The notes below the pieces were generated by a model that worked only from the letters and a program-made list of their open reading frames with translations, made no database searches and was not told where the DNA came from. Positions 45,050 through 53,081 of a stretch of DNA of 64,000 nt are shown here, piece by piece. How positions within the stretch are numbered: position 1 is the first letter of the stretch; each line of letters starts with the position of its first letter. Origin of the DNA: an uncultured Collinsella sp. (lineage in GTDB: Bacteria > Actinomycetota > Coriobacteriia > Coriobacteriales > Coriobacteriaceae); contig UPXY01000007.1 in assembly GCA_900538305.1 (NCBI GenBank), positions 1-64,000 of the forward strand, given 5' to 3'. Both the position numbers and the translations under genes were made by a program.

Positions 45050-45787
45050 ATGGACTATATGGAGATCGACCGCTTGGGTGGTCGTGCGGCGGACGAGATG
45101 CGCCATGTGGCGCTCACGCGCGACGTCATGGGCAACGCGCTCGGGTCGTGCTTGGTGGAGTTCGGTAACACGCGCGTTCTGTGCGCGGCGACGATCGAGG
45201 AAGGCGTTCCGGGCTGGCGCAAGGCGAGCCGTGCAGGCTGGGTTACGGCTGAATACGCGATGCTGCCGGCGGCGACGAACCGCCGCAGTTCTCGTGAGCG
45301 CGCCAACCGCAAGGGACGTTCCATGGAGATCGAGCGGCTTATCGGGCGAAGCCTGCGTACCGTCACGAATCTGCGCGCCCTCGGTGAGTTCACGGTGACG
45401 GTCGACTGCGATGTAGTCCAGGCCGATGGCGGCACGCGCACCGCGAGCGTGACGGGAGCCTGGGTGGCGCTGCACGATGCCCTCATGGCATGGGTCGACG
45501 CGGGCAAGATCGCGCGCCTTCCGCTCACCGGCCAGGTTGCCGCCGTTTCGATGGGCGTGGTCGATGGCTGCGAGCTGCTGGATCTCGATTATCGCGAGGA
45601 TTCGCGGGCAGAAATCGATATGAATCTCGTGGCGACGGATACGGGCGAGATCGTCGAGATTCAGGGTACGGGTGAGCGCACACCGTTCGACCGCGCGCGG
45701 CTCTTGCGCCTACTCGATCTGGGCGATGCGGGCATCAAGAAGCTCATCGATCTGCAAAACGAGGTCACGGCGTTTCGCGACGAGTAA
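45050..45787 (+). CDS. rph: Ribonuclease PH
   Basis: RNase PH trims tRNA 3' ends by phosphorolysis. The 245-residue protein shows GSCLVEFGNTRVLCAATIEEGVP, the segment GWVTAEYAMLPAATNRR and DVVQADGGTRTASVTGAWVAL. AAGGAG precedes the ATG at 45050. Its place between murI and the ITPase gene follows the common rph-rdgB gene order in bacteria. Confidence 0.95.
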   Translation: MDYMEIDRLGGRAADEMRHVALTRDVMGNALGSCLVEFGNTRVLCAATIEEGVPGWRKASRAGWVTAEYAMLPAATNRRSSRERANRKGRSMEIERLIGRSLRTVTNLRALGEFTVTVDCDVVQADGGTRTASVTGAWVALHDALMAWVDAGKIARLPLTGQVAAVSMGVVDGCELLDLDYREDSRAEIDMNLVATDTGEIVEIQGTGERTPFDRARLLRLLDLGDAGIKKLIDLQNEVTAFRDE

Positions 45788-45916
45788 TTTCAGGCGGCAG
45801 GATGACGCGACCCGGAAACGTCGGCTCTGCTCACCCTGTCCCTTCAAATGAAACGATCAATCCGGCTTGGTTGTACCATCTTGTTGGATGAAGCCTTGCA
45901 TTGTGAGGAGCACCAT

Positions 45917-46630
45917 ATGGCACTCGAGAAGATCGATCCGACGACGCTCGACGCGGAGCATACCGTCGTCGTGGCTACCGGCAACGCGCACAAGCTCGTA
46001 GAGATCGAGGAGATCTTAGGGGCGGCGCTGCCGGGAACGAGGTTCGTCGCGATCGGGCAGCTCGGTGATTTCGACGACCCAGAGGAAACGGGCACGACGT
46101 TCGCCCAAAATGCCATCATCAAGGCGGAAGCCGCCGTTGCCGAGACGGGCTTCGCTGCCGTCGCCGACGATTCCGGCCTCATGGTCGATGCGCTCGACGG
46201 CGAGCCCGGCGTGTATTCGGCGCGCTACGCCGGCGCGCACGGCGACGATGCAGCAAACAACGAGAAGCTGCTCGCCAAGCTCGAGGGCGTTGAGGACGCG
46301 AGGCGCACGGCACGGTTCGCAAGCGCCATCGCCTTTATCGAGCCGAGCGGCCTTGTGACCATGGGCGAGGGCTTCTGCGAGGGCATGATCGGACACGAGG
46401 GCCGCGGCGATTACGGCTTCGGTTACGACCCGCTCTTTCTGCCCCGCGATACGCCGGGCAAGACGATGGCAGAGCTCGAACCTCAGGAGAAGAACGCGAT
46501 CAGCCATCGGTTCCATGCGCTGCAGGATTTGTGTGAAAAGCTCGGGGCGGGTATGACGGCGGGCGAGGACGCCGCGCCGGATAAGGGAGCCGCGTCCGAC
46601 ACCTCCGGTGCGGAAGGAACCGCACTATGA
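45917..46630 (+). CDS. rdgB: Non-canonical purine NTP pyrophosphatase (RdgB/HAM1 family)
   Basis: The enzyme hydrolyses ITP, dITP and XTP to monophosphates, keeping them out of nucleic acids. The 237-residue protein has ATGNAHKLVEI, the catalytic ADDSGLMVDALDGEPG and GYDPLFLP and AISHR. A low-complexity tail of about 35 residues (rich in Ala, Gly, Glu and Asp) follows the usual end and overlaps the next gene by four bases. GAGGAG precedes the ATG. It is one transcriptional unit with rph and dtd. Confidence 0.93.
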   Translation: MALEKIDPTTLDAEHTVVVATGNAHKLVEIEEILGAALPGTRFVAIGQLGDFDDPEETGTTFAQNAIIKAEAAVAETGFAAVADDSGLMVDALDGEPGVYSARYAGAHGDDAANNEKLLAKLEGVEDARRTARFASAIAFIEPSGLVTMGEGFCEGMIGHEGRGDYGFGYDPLFLPRDTPGKTMAELEPQEKNAISHRFHALQDLCEKLGAGMTAGEDAAPDKGAASDTSGAEGTAL

Positions 46631-47073
46631 GAGCGGTCATTCAGCGCGTGCAGCGTGCGAGCGTGACGATCGACGGCGTTGAGACCGCGCGCATCGGTGC
46701 GGGCTACCTCATCCTGCTCGGTGTGGGGGCTGCGGATACCCAAGCGGAGGCCGAGCACCTCTGGAACAAGATCTTCGGTCTGCGCATCATGGAGGACGAG
46801 AGCGGCAAGACGAATCGCTCGATCGACGACGTGGGCGGGGACGTGCTTGTGGTCTCTCAATTCACGCTTTATGCAGACTGCCGCCGTGGTCGCCGTCCCT
46901 CGTTTACGGCGGCGGGCGATCCCGCGCACGCGAACGCCCTGTACGAGTACTTCGTCTCCCTCGCGCGTCGGGATGTGCCCCGTGTGGTGACGGGCACGTT
47001 CGCTGCGGATATGAAGGTCGAGTTGGTGAACGACGGGCCCTTTACCATCGTGCTCGATACCGACGAGCTCTAG
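46627..47073 (+). CDS. dtd: D-aminoacyl-tRNA deacylase
   Basis: Dtd releases D-amino acids from wrongly charged tRNA. The 148-residue protein starts MRAVIQRVQRASVTID and has the catalytic-site motif SQFTLYAD and the C-terminal NDGPFT (GP loop). The ATG overlaps the ITPase stop (ATGA), implying translational coupling. Confidence 0.95.
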   Translation: MRAVIQRVQRASVTIDGVETARIGAGYLILLGVGAADTQAEAEHLWNKIFGLRIMEDESGKTNRSIDDVGGDVLVVSQFTLYADCRRGRRPSFTAAGDPAHANALYEYFVSLARRDVPRVVTGTFAADMKVELVNDGPFTIVLDTDEL

Positions 47074-47090
47074 TGCGTGTAGACAGTATC

Positions 47091-47166
47091 TCCCAGTTGC
47101 GGACAGGTGCGCTTTGGAATGCCGAAACCGGTTCGCGACGTCCCAAAGCGCACCTGTTTCCAATCG
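47091..47166. repeat. Inverted repeat after dtd
   Basis: Perfect 15-base arms (ACAGGTGCGCTTTGG at 47103-47117 and its complement at 47143-47157) extend imperfectly outwards to CCCAGTTGCGG and its partner. It is flanked by TCTCCCAGTTG, akin to CTCCCAAATGG elsewhere. It could terminate the rph-dtd unit, but there is no T-run. Confidence 0.6.
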
Positions 47167-47206
47167 GGTCGCAGGGATGGTGTTCGCATTTTGCTTCCAA
47201 GGCTGC

Positions 47207-47212
47207 TATACT
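47207..47212 (+). promoter_or_regulatory. -10 element of the veg-ispE promoter
   Basis: TATACT lies 64 bases before veg. TTCGCA at 47183-47188 could act as a weak -35 at 18 bases. Confidence 0.5.
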
Positions 47213-47275
47213 CGCTTCGTTTGACTATCTTGGGGGGTACGCTCACTGTTTGTACTCCCGTGGGAGGCACGATTC

Positions 47276-47572
47276 ATGGCAGAGGCTGAAGTTAATAAGG
47301 TCGAAGAGATCCAGGAGCTGCTGGGCGGCATGGTCGACCAGCGCGTGAAGGTCAAGGCGAACATGGGGCGCACGCGCGTCATCGAGCGCATGGGTGTCAT
47401 CAAATCCGTGCACCCCGCGGTGTTCGTCGTCGAGGTGACCGAGCGCCGTGGCCGCACCTCGCGTCAAAGCTACCAGTACGTCGACGTGCTCACGGGCACG
47501 GTCGAGCTTTTTGATCCCGAGACGGGCGAGCATATCTTCACGCCTGCCGTCGACCAAGCCGATGAGAACTAG
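47276..47572 (+). CDS. veg: Veg family protein
   Basis: The 98-residue protein contains VDQRVKVKANMGRTRVIERMGVIKSVHPAVFVVEV, the body of the small Veg proteins of Gram-positive bacteria, an Sm-like barrel implicated in biofilm control in Bacillus. The neighbour ispE matches the Bacillus gene order. GGGAGGC precedes the ATG. Confidence 0.88.
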   Translation: MAEAEVNKVEEIQELLGGMVDQRVKVKANMGRTRVIERMGVIKSVHPAVFVVEVTERRGRTSRQSYQYVDVLTGTVELFDPETGEHIFTPAVDQADEN

Positions 47573-48464
47573 CTCCGACGCTCCCATCGTCGTTTCCGCT
47601 CCATCGAAAATCAATCTCTACCTCGGCATCCATACCGAAAAGGATGAACGCGGCTACCATCGTGTCGACTCCGTGATGGCGGCGCTCGATTTGGCCGACA
47701 CGCTGCGCATCGAACCGGCGAACGAGCTCGTGGTGCTTACCGAGCCTGCCGTGGACGTTCCTATGGAGCAGAATACGGCGTACCGTGCGGCTGTCGAGCT
47801 TGCGTGTGCATTCGGCCTCGAGCCACGCGTGCGCATCGCGATCGAAAAGCGCATCCCGCTGCAGGCGGGGCTCGGCGGTCCTTCTGCAGATGCCGCGGCG
47901 ACGCTCGTGGGTTTGTGCAAGCTGTGGGGAATCGACGTGCAAGACGAGCGGGTGGATAGAATCGCGCGCAGCATCGGCGCCGACGTCCCCTTCTTCCTGC
48001 ACGGCCCGCTCGCATATCTCGATGGTGCAGGCGACTGCTTGCGGGAGCGCTTCGAACCGTTCGCAGGCATGCCCGTCGTGCTCGTGAAGCCGCAGGACGC
48101 CGGCGTGAGCGCCGGGGCCGCCTATGCGCGCTTCGATGAAGAGCCCCATCCGTTGCCGCCGCTGGATTCCATGATCGAGGCGCTGCGAAACCATGATGAT
48201 GGCGCTGTTTGCGCGAGTCTTGCGAACAATCTCGCTCCTGCGTCGTGCGCGCTCGAGCCTCAGATCGATGGCGTGCTGGCGTGGTTGCGCGAACAGCAGG
48301 GCGTTCGTGCTGCGCTGATGTCGGGCTCAGGGGCATGCTCGTTCGCAATCTGCGATTCGCTCGAGTGCGCTCGCGCGATCGCTGCGGCTGCTCAGTCCCG
48401 GCATGGATGGTGGGCATATGCGGCAACCATGGAAAAGTCGGGAGCAACGGTAATCGAGAGCTAG
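47562..48464 (+). CDS. ispE: 4-diphosphocytidyl-2-C-methyl-D-erythritol kinase
   Basis: IspE phosphorylates CDP-ME in the non-mevalonate isoprenoid pathway. The 300-residue GHMP kinase has the substrate segment SAPSKINLYLGI, the phosphate loop IPLQAGLGGPSADAAATL and the third motif MSGSGACSFAI. The ATG at 47562 overlaps the end of veg by 11 bases, indicating coupled translation. Confidence 0.94.
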   Translation: MRTSSDAPIVVSAPSKINLYLGIHTEKDERGYHRVDSVMAALDLADTLRIEPANELVVLTEPAVDVPMEQNTAYRAAVELACAFGLEPRVRIAIEKRIPLQAGLGGPSADAAATLVGLCKLWGIDVQDERVDRIARSIGADVPFFLHGPLAYLDGAGDCLRERFEPFAGMPVVLVKPQDAGVSAGAAYARFDEEPHPLPPLDSMIEALRNHDDGAVCASLANNLAPASCALEPQIDGVLAWLREQQGVRAALMSGSGACSFAICDSLECARAIAAAAQSRHGWWAYAATMEKSGATVIES

Positions 48465-48502
48465 CATTGTTCGAAACGTTCTGCTAGTATAGCTATCTGC
48501 TT

Positions 48503-48579
48503 CGGGTTGTGGCTCAGTTTGGTAGAGCACCGCGTTCGGGACGCGGGGGTCGCTGGTTCAAATCCAGTCAACCCGACCA
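48503..48579 (+). tRNA. tRNA-Pro (anticodon CGG)
   Basis: The acceptor stem pairs CGGGTTG with CAACCCG, with CCA encoded. The anticodon arm CCGCG-TTCGGGA-CGCGG shows CGG, which reads CCG. A terminator follows. The accessory island at 48.6-52.9 kb begins right after it. No second copy of its 3' end was found before tatA. Confidence 0.95.
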
Positions 48580-48590
48580 TTGCAAAGACG

Positions 48591-48624
48591 CAGGCCAGAG
48601 TGGTTTTCCGCTCTGGCCTGTTTT
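48591..48624 (+). terminator. Terminator after tRNA-Pro
   Basis: Perfect 10-base arms (CAGGCCAGAG/CTCTGGCCTG) enclose a 10-base loop and are followed by TTTT. Confidence 0.92.
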
Positions 48625-48880
48625 GCTATCAAAAGCCCTTGCGTTAGGCAAAAGGGGTGAATTTGGGGTGAAAGTTTTTCTACGGAGTGAACGTTACTTT
48701 CCTGCATACTGCGGTCTTCATCCCCTCCCACAGTCTACGGGCTATATCTTTACGTGCTTATTGGCTATAGGAAGCATTGAAAACCGCTTACTAATCAGAG
48801 CGTGAGTTTTAGGATGTTTGTCCGCTCGGTATAGTATTCTGGGCTACAGAATGCAATCTGAAGGGAGGGGAAGTACAACA
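48625..48880. other. Spacer between tRNA-Pro and the restriction-modification genes
   Basis: The AT-richer spacer holds a direct repeat GGGGTGAA (48654-48661 and 48665-48672) at an 11-base period, of the kind seen as arm-type sites of tyrosine integrases. No integrase gene is present. A GGGAGGGG site near its end serves the methyltransferase. Confidence 0.45.
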
Positions 48881-49945
48881 ATGGGGTCGGTAACCAAGCA
48901 TCGTTTCCACGAGTTTTTTGCCGGATCTGGTCTGGTTAGCTGCGGATTATCTGATTCGTTTCGTTCGGTGTGGGCGAACGATGTAAGTGAGAGAAAGGCT
49001 AGGGTCTATCGAGCCAATTTTGACCCGCAAGTGCTCCACGTTGGGGACATAGCTGATGTCGATGGTTCGATGCTGCCCACCGCTTCCCTCTCTTGGGCTT
49101 CCTTCCCCTGTCAAGATCTTTCACTTGCAGGTAACATCGAGGGAATTTACTCTGAGCGTTCGGGTCTTGTTTGGCAATGGCTTCGCGTGCTCGATGAGCA
49201 GGCCGATGCTGCGCCTCGCGTGATTTGCTTGGAAAACGTGTCCGGGTTAGTGAGCGCCCACAATGGCGAAGATTATCGCCATCTGCATCAGGCGCTTGTC
49301 AATCGCGGTTACGCGGTTGGGGCTGTTCTTGTCAATGCTTCCCATTTTGTTCCTCAGTCGCGACCCCGCGTGTTTGTAATCGGGACAAAGGGGCCTATTC
49401 CGCGCGGTCTTTCAAGCGACGGCCCCAATTGGGCTCATACGCCTACACTTCAAAAGCTTGCTTCGGCGATTGACGGCTTTGTTTGGTGGAACTTGCCCGA
49501 GCCCGAGCGTCGTGCCCAGAATATCGACGATGTTGTTGAGCGGCAGGTTCCTTTTGATAAAGATGAAGTCGCAGCGCTCATTCCCGAGAATCATATGCGT
49601 AAGTTTATAAACTCGGGAAGGAAATATGCAACCGGCTACAGGCGTACGCGTAACGGTAGGCAGGTTTTAGAAATACGTTGTGATGGCGTCGCAGGCTGTT
49701 TGAGAACCCCGGCAGGTGGGTCTTCGCGTCAGTACCTGGTTCATCGAGACAAAAAGGGCGTGCATGTCCGGCTGCTTACCACCAGAGAAGTGGCACGGCT
49801 CATGGGTGCGCCCGATAATTTTGAGTTGCCGGGGACGTATAACGACGGCTATTTTGCCATGGGGGATGCCGTTGCCGTTCCTGTTGCAAAGTTCCTGTCC
49901 GACCATCTGTTGACGCAACTGGTGGAGGCTGCCTATGCTGTATAA
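48881..49945 (+). CDS. C5-cytosine DNA methyltransferase
   Basis: The 354-residue protein methylates cytosine at C5 within an unknown sequence. Motif I is EFFAGSGLVSCGL, motif IV contains the catalytic Cys77 in FPCQDLSLAG, motif VI is ENVSGL, motif VIII is SRPRVFV, and motifs IX-X surround RLLTTREVARLMG and GDAVAVPVAKFLSD. The ATG at 48881 follows GGGAGGGG at a long spacing. Codon use is less GC-rich than in flanking genes, suggesting recent acquisition. The next gene overlaps by 11 bases and is probably the cognate nuclease. Confidence 0.93.
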   Translation: MGSVTKHRFHEFFAGSGLVSCGLSDSFRSVWANDVSERKARVYRANFDPQVLHVGDIADVDGSMLPTASLSWASFPCQDLSLAGNIEGIYSERSGLVWQWLRVLDEQADAAPRVICLENVSGLVSAHNGEDYRHLHQALVNRGYAVGAVLVNASHFVPQSRPRVFVIGTKGPIPRGLSSDGPNWAHTPTLQKLASAIDGFVWWNLPEPERRAQNIDDVVERQVPFDKDEVAALIPENHMRKFINSGRKYATGYRRTRNGRQVLEIRCDGVAGCLRTPAGGSSRQYLVHRDKKGVHVRLLTTREVARLMGAPDNFELPGTYNDGYFAMGDAVAVPVAKFLSDHLLTQLVEAAYAV

Positions 49946-50852
49946 AGATGAGCTCGATGATTTTCGCTATGCGCAACAGGTAAAGGGGAAAGGCGCGCTG
50001 TCGCTCGTTGTTCAGCTCACCAGAGCCTTTTCGAAGGATTCCCTTCCTATTGATCCGGCAGATTATGTGACAGGGAAACAGGGGCAGGTCGCAGGCCTAG
50101 GCGAGGCAAACCTTAGGAAAATCCTTGCCGACCACGGCATTACGCGGCAGCTTGCGAAAGAGGCAGGCCGTACAAATCGAGGCAACATGGGCCTCATGCA
50201 TGCATACGCTGAGTTCATTAATAGCCTGCCTGAGCCTGTCGATTTCAACGAAATAGAAAACTACTGGATCGTGTGCGTCAACGAGTACTTTGCCGGGCAG
50301 CCGTTCAAGCTCGCCAAGGATTCTTCGCGCAGCGTAACCGATGCGGTGAACGGCCTGCTTGAACAAGCGGCGAAGCGGCAAAAGGAGAATCCCGGCATGA
50401 AGTATGCTGGAACGGTTCTGCAGCATCTTGTTGCCGCAAAGCTCGAGCTTCTTATGCCTACCATTGAGATCCACGGTGCGTCAGATGCTGATGATCAGAC
50501 CGGTCGAGCGGGTGATTTCATCATCGACGATACGGCGATTCATTGCACGACGGCACCGGCAAACCTGTTGATTGAGAAGTGCCGCAGCAACATTGAGCAC
50601 GGGCTTAATCCGGTCATTATCACCATTTCCGATCGTGTTACGACGGCCCGCAATCTTCTTGAAGACGCAGGCATCGGTGGCAGGGTTGAGGTGTGGGATT
50701 TGCAGCAGTTCTTATCGACCAATGTGTACGAGCATGGTTTTTTCAACTCAAATACAAGGAAGAACGTGCTGAGTGAGCTTATCGATAACTACAACGGCAT
50801 TATTGACGAGTTTGAGACTGATCCAAGCCTGCATATTGAGTACGACAAATAG
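49935..50852 (+). CDS. Probable type II restriction endonuclease (DUF4928-like)
   Basis: This 305-residue protein overlaps the methyltransferase end by 11 bases and starts behind GGAGG. The segment GRAGDFIIDDTAIHCTTAP around residue 195 resembles the conserved core of the DUF4928 restriction enzymes that accompany C5 methyltransferases, and could hold the nuclease active site (acidic residues then a short beta strand). The identity rests on that motif and the context. The recognition sequence is unknown. Confidence 0.75.
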   Translation: MLYKDELDDFRYAQQVKGKGALSLVVQLTRAFSKDSLPIDPADYVTGKQGQVAGLGEANLRKILADHGITRQLAKEAGRTNRGNMGLMHAYAEFINSLPEPVDFNEIENYWIVCVNEYFAGQPFKLAKDSSRSVTDAVNGLLEQAAKRQKENPGMKYAGTVLQHLVAAKLELLMPTIEIHGASDADDQTGRAGDFIIDDTAIHCTTAPANLLIEKCRSNIEHGLNPVIITISDRVTTARNLLEDAGIGGRVEVWDLQQFLSTNVYEHGFFNSNTRKNVLSELIDNYNGIIDEFETDPSLHIEYDK

Positions 50853-50896
50853 CGTGGGTTGTTCCAAGGCGATGAGCGATAGGGAGCGTTTCCTCT

Positions 50897-51487
50897 ATGA
50901 GTGATCCAGCAAGTTTTCTTTCCGCTTTTGGAGGCCTGATTGGAGGAATTGGCTCGATTGCTGCTGTCTGGGCGGCTCTTTATGTGAGCCATAAAGCTGG
51001 GCTTCCACAGGTTGTCTCCTATCTTGACTTCGACGAAGACCATAACTGCATGTATCTGGTAGTCGAAAATTGCGGGACGGGGGTTGCTTATAACGTTCAT
51101 TTCCTTGACTTTGATGATTCGATAATTCAAGAGAGTCTACGCGATGCCGCCCGGACATCGTTTATTCATTGCGGCATTCCGATTCTTGCGCCAGGTAAAG
51201 TTCGGAGAACGTTAGTCGCTGCCGGCCGTATTCAAGATGAGATGGAGGACTACTCGGCAAAGGTGACAATAGCCCATACTGAGAAGTCGATGTATTTCCG
51301 CAGAAATAGGGAAGTCAAGGAAGATACTGTGCTCGAATATCGTTCCTACACTGGGACTGTCTATACGCATAGTGATACCCACGAAATAAAAATGACGATG
51401 GATAAGCTTGAGAGACAGATGCGCATCGTTAATAAGAACCTCAGTGCCATATCAAGGGGCATCGGCAGTATAAATAAAGATGAATAG
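50897..51487 (+). CDS. Hypothetical protein with one N-terminal membrane segment
   Basis: The 196-residue protein is not recognised. Residues 8-30 (SAFGGLIGGIGSIAAVWAALYV) form a single membrane anchor without a cleavage site. The rest is a beta-rich soluble domain (LVVENCGTGVAYNVHFLDFDD...) followed by a helical tail with a coiled-coil look (DKLERQMRIVNKNLSAI). It follows the presumed restriction enzyme by 44 bases in the same direction and is AT-richer than the core genes. AGGGAG precedes the ATG. It may be an accessory of the restriction system, but this is only positional. Confidence 0.72.
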   Translation: MSDPASFLSAFGGLIGGIGSIAAVWAALYVSHKAGLPQVVSYLDFDEDHNCMYLVVENCGTGVAYNVHFLDFDDSIIQESLRDAARTSFIHCGIPILAPGKVRRTLVAAGRIQDEMEDYSAKVTIAHTEKSMYFRRNREVKEDTVLEYRSYTGTVYTHSDTHEIKMTMDKLERQMRIVNKNLSAISRGIGSINKDE

Positions 51488-51496
51488 ATGGCATTT

Positions 51497-51567
51497 TTGG
51501 GGAGGCAAGATATGGATTCCGTGCAACGGAATCGCTTTCGGCAGCTCGAGGTGGTATGCCTCCCCAA
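51497..51567. repeat. Nested inverted repeat between two convergent island genes
   Basis: Outer arms TTGGGGAGGCA (51497-51507) and TGCCTCCCCAA (51557-51567) enclose an inner hairpin ATTCCGT/ACGGAAT (about 51515-51532). It could be a bidirectional terminator or, given the adjacent relaxase, part of a transfer origin. No T-run strong enough to decide. Confidence 0.5.
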
Positions 51568-51625
51568 CCAATTTAACGCTACGTCTCCAGAAGCCACGCC
51601 GCGAGCAAAGGCCCGACGGTTCCGA

Positions 51626-52555
51626 TTACCGTTCCTGCTCCTGATCACGATATGTCTCACGGACTAATTGCATCGCCGCACTGATGCCTCGGAGCGTGAA
51701 CCTCGTTACGCGTCCTGTCGTGCGGTTCCGAGCGAAGCCGAGGCGCGAGCCGTTAATCTTCCGTTCCTGGCCAAGCGACTTCGAATGATAGCGATACTGC
51801 AAGCTTCCGTTCTTGGCTCTCGCGAGGGTTATCCCGTCTTTGGAGAGCAGACGCGAGAGCTCGGCTAGACGCTCTCGGTCGTTCCGAAGCGGAAGCTTGC
51901 CAACTTCATCGATGCGCCTTGCGGCGAGGGCGCGGATTCGGGCGTTCTCCGATCGGCCTCCCTGTCCCTTTCGCGCCATGTCACGCTCTGCAGCGCCGGG
52001 TTGCCTGCCATGCATTCGGGAGTTCGACTTCCCACGCTCAAGCTGCCGAAGCCCATATCTCCTGTCAAGCTCGCGGATGGTCTTCGCGCGGGCTGCGGCC
52101 GCCCTGCGGGCGGGACCCTCGTCTAGCCTGCGACTGGTTTCCAGGTTTGAGCGATTGATCCCCAGATGGACTGCGAGGCGTTGGGAGTTATCCGCCTTGC
52201 ACCGCTCAAGGTGGAGCACCATCACCACTTCCTGATGGGGATATCGCTCCATAACGTATTCGCGGGAGTAGTCCATACAAAGCTCCGGAGTCATCTTGTC
52301 TCCGTTGATACTGATCTCATCCGGATTGAAGGCAATGATCTGATGCTGCATAAAGGTGCATCTCGCCCCGGCGTTCCCAGGGGCGTTGTGCCCCATCGAT
52401 TTGCGAGTCTCGTCCATCTCCTCGAACCAGCGTCCCTCATCAATGATGTTGAGCGCGTCGTGCGCGAGCGATTTGTCCTTGCTCCAATTGAGATAGCCCT
52501 TGAGTCGGGAGAGATGCTTCCAGCTCGTCACGCTCGTCTGCTTAATGACCGCCAT
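51626..52555 (-). CDS. Small relaxase/mobilization-type protein
   Basis: The 309-residue basic protein has the arrangement of conjugative relaxases: an N-terminal segment (LKGYLNWSKDKSLAHDALN), HQIIAFNPDEI, then the strand VVMVLHLERCKADNSQRL ending in AVHLGINRSNLE, where metal-binding His residues sit in HUH relaxases. The usual triple-His spacing is altered, so its activity is doubtful. The C-terminal half is Arg/Lys-rich. The start at 52555 is set by GGGAGG; longer frames lack a site. No integrase, coupling protein or other transfer gene is near, so the element looks like a remnant or a mobilizable fragment. Confidence 0.7.
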   Translation of the reverse strand: MAVIKQTSVTSWKHLSRLKGYLNWSKDKSLAHDALNIIDEGRWFEEMDETRKSMGHNAPGNAGARCTFMQHQIIAFNPDEISINGDKMTPELCMDYSREYVMERYPHQEVVMVLHLERCKADNSQRLAVHLGINRSNLETSRRLDEGPARRAAAARAKTIRELDRRYGLRQLERGKSNSRMHGRQPGAAERDMARKGQGGRSENARIRALAARRIDEVGKLPLRNDRERLAELSRLLSKDGITLARAKNGSLQYRYHSKSLGQERKINGSRLGFARNRTTGRVTRFTLRGISAAMQLVRETYRDQEQER

Positions 52556-52625
52556 GCGATTCGCCTCCCTAATCGAGCGCAAGCCCGTCCCAGCTATTCG
52601 AGTCGTTTCCTGCGCCATCTTCCGG

Positions 52626-52829
52626 TCAGTCCGGGCGCCAGATGGGCGCCGATTCGTCTTTGTGCGACTTGGTGCGAGTGTCGAGCCTGGCTTGGTAAGA
52701 GCGGCGTTTGGAGAGCTTGTGCTCGCGCGTCCCCAGATCAAAATGTTCCTTGGTGGGAGTTTTCGTGCAATCGACCAACGGCGTGCAGAATGTCCCCGCG
52801 CGGTTCGTAGAGAGGCTGTTCATGGCCAT
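52626..52829 (-). CDS. Possible small basic protein upstream of the relaxase gene
   Basis: The frame of 67 residues from the Met at 52829 (longer to 52892) is basic and hydrophilic, with KEHFDLGTREHKLSKRRSY in the middle. It ends 70 bases before the relaxase start, the usual place for an accessory mobilization protein. A ribosome site is hardly visible and the codon pattern is not convincing, so it may be a chance frame. Confidence 0.25.
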   Translation of the reverse strand: MAMNSLSTNRAGTFCTPLVDCTKTPTKEHFDLGTREHKLSKRRSYQARLDTRTKSHKDESAPIWRPD

Positions 52830-53017
52830 CTTCACCACGCGCGCTTTTCTGTTGTGGTGCCATGTTCGGTTCCCGAAAGATGGGTGAGACACTAAACGCG
52901 AGCAGCCTGCTGCACTTTACGAAACGTTTACACGAGGGGTTGCCAAAACGCGCAGCTCATGCACTCGTTCCAGCGCAAACGTCGGCCTGCGGCAAACACG
53001 GTTATGCTATGAAATGG

Positions 53018-53046
53018 TTGTTTGGCAAGCACCCTCGCGGTATACT
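53018..53046 (+). promoter_or_regulatory. Promoter of tatA
   Basis: TTGTTT and TATACT are separated by 17 bases, 35 bases before the tatA start. Confidence 0.65.
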
Positions 53047-53081
53047 CAACCGAGCTCGTTTTCCAGTATTGGAGGAATACT

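Larger units (their letters stand above)
52556..53081. other. Right border of the island and tatA promoter
   Basis: This 526-base stretch has no certain gene. On the minus strand, an open frame 52626-52829 (67 residues from a Met) reads as a basic, low-complexity peptide; its ribosome site is poor and I cannot confirm it. At the right end TTGTTT (53018-53023) and TATACT (53041-53046), 17 bases apart, make a good promoter for tatA. No copy of the tRNA-Pro 3' end was seen. Confidence 0.45.

Noticed and set aside
52166..52810. Plus-strand frame opposite the relaxase
   Set aside because: The minus-strand frame has a ribosome site and relaxase-like segments; the plus frame has neither.
48503..53081. 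Complete integrative element at tRNA-Pro with attL and attR
   Set aside because: No duplicated tRNA-Pro 3' end and no integrase were found within the window, so only an island with likely transfer history is claimed.
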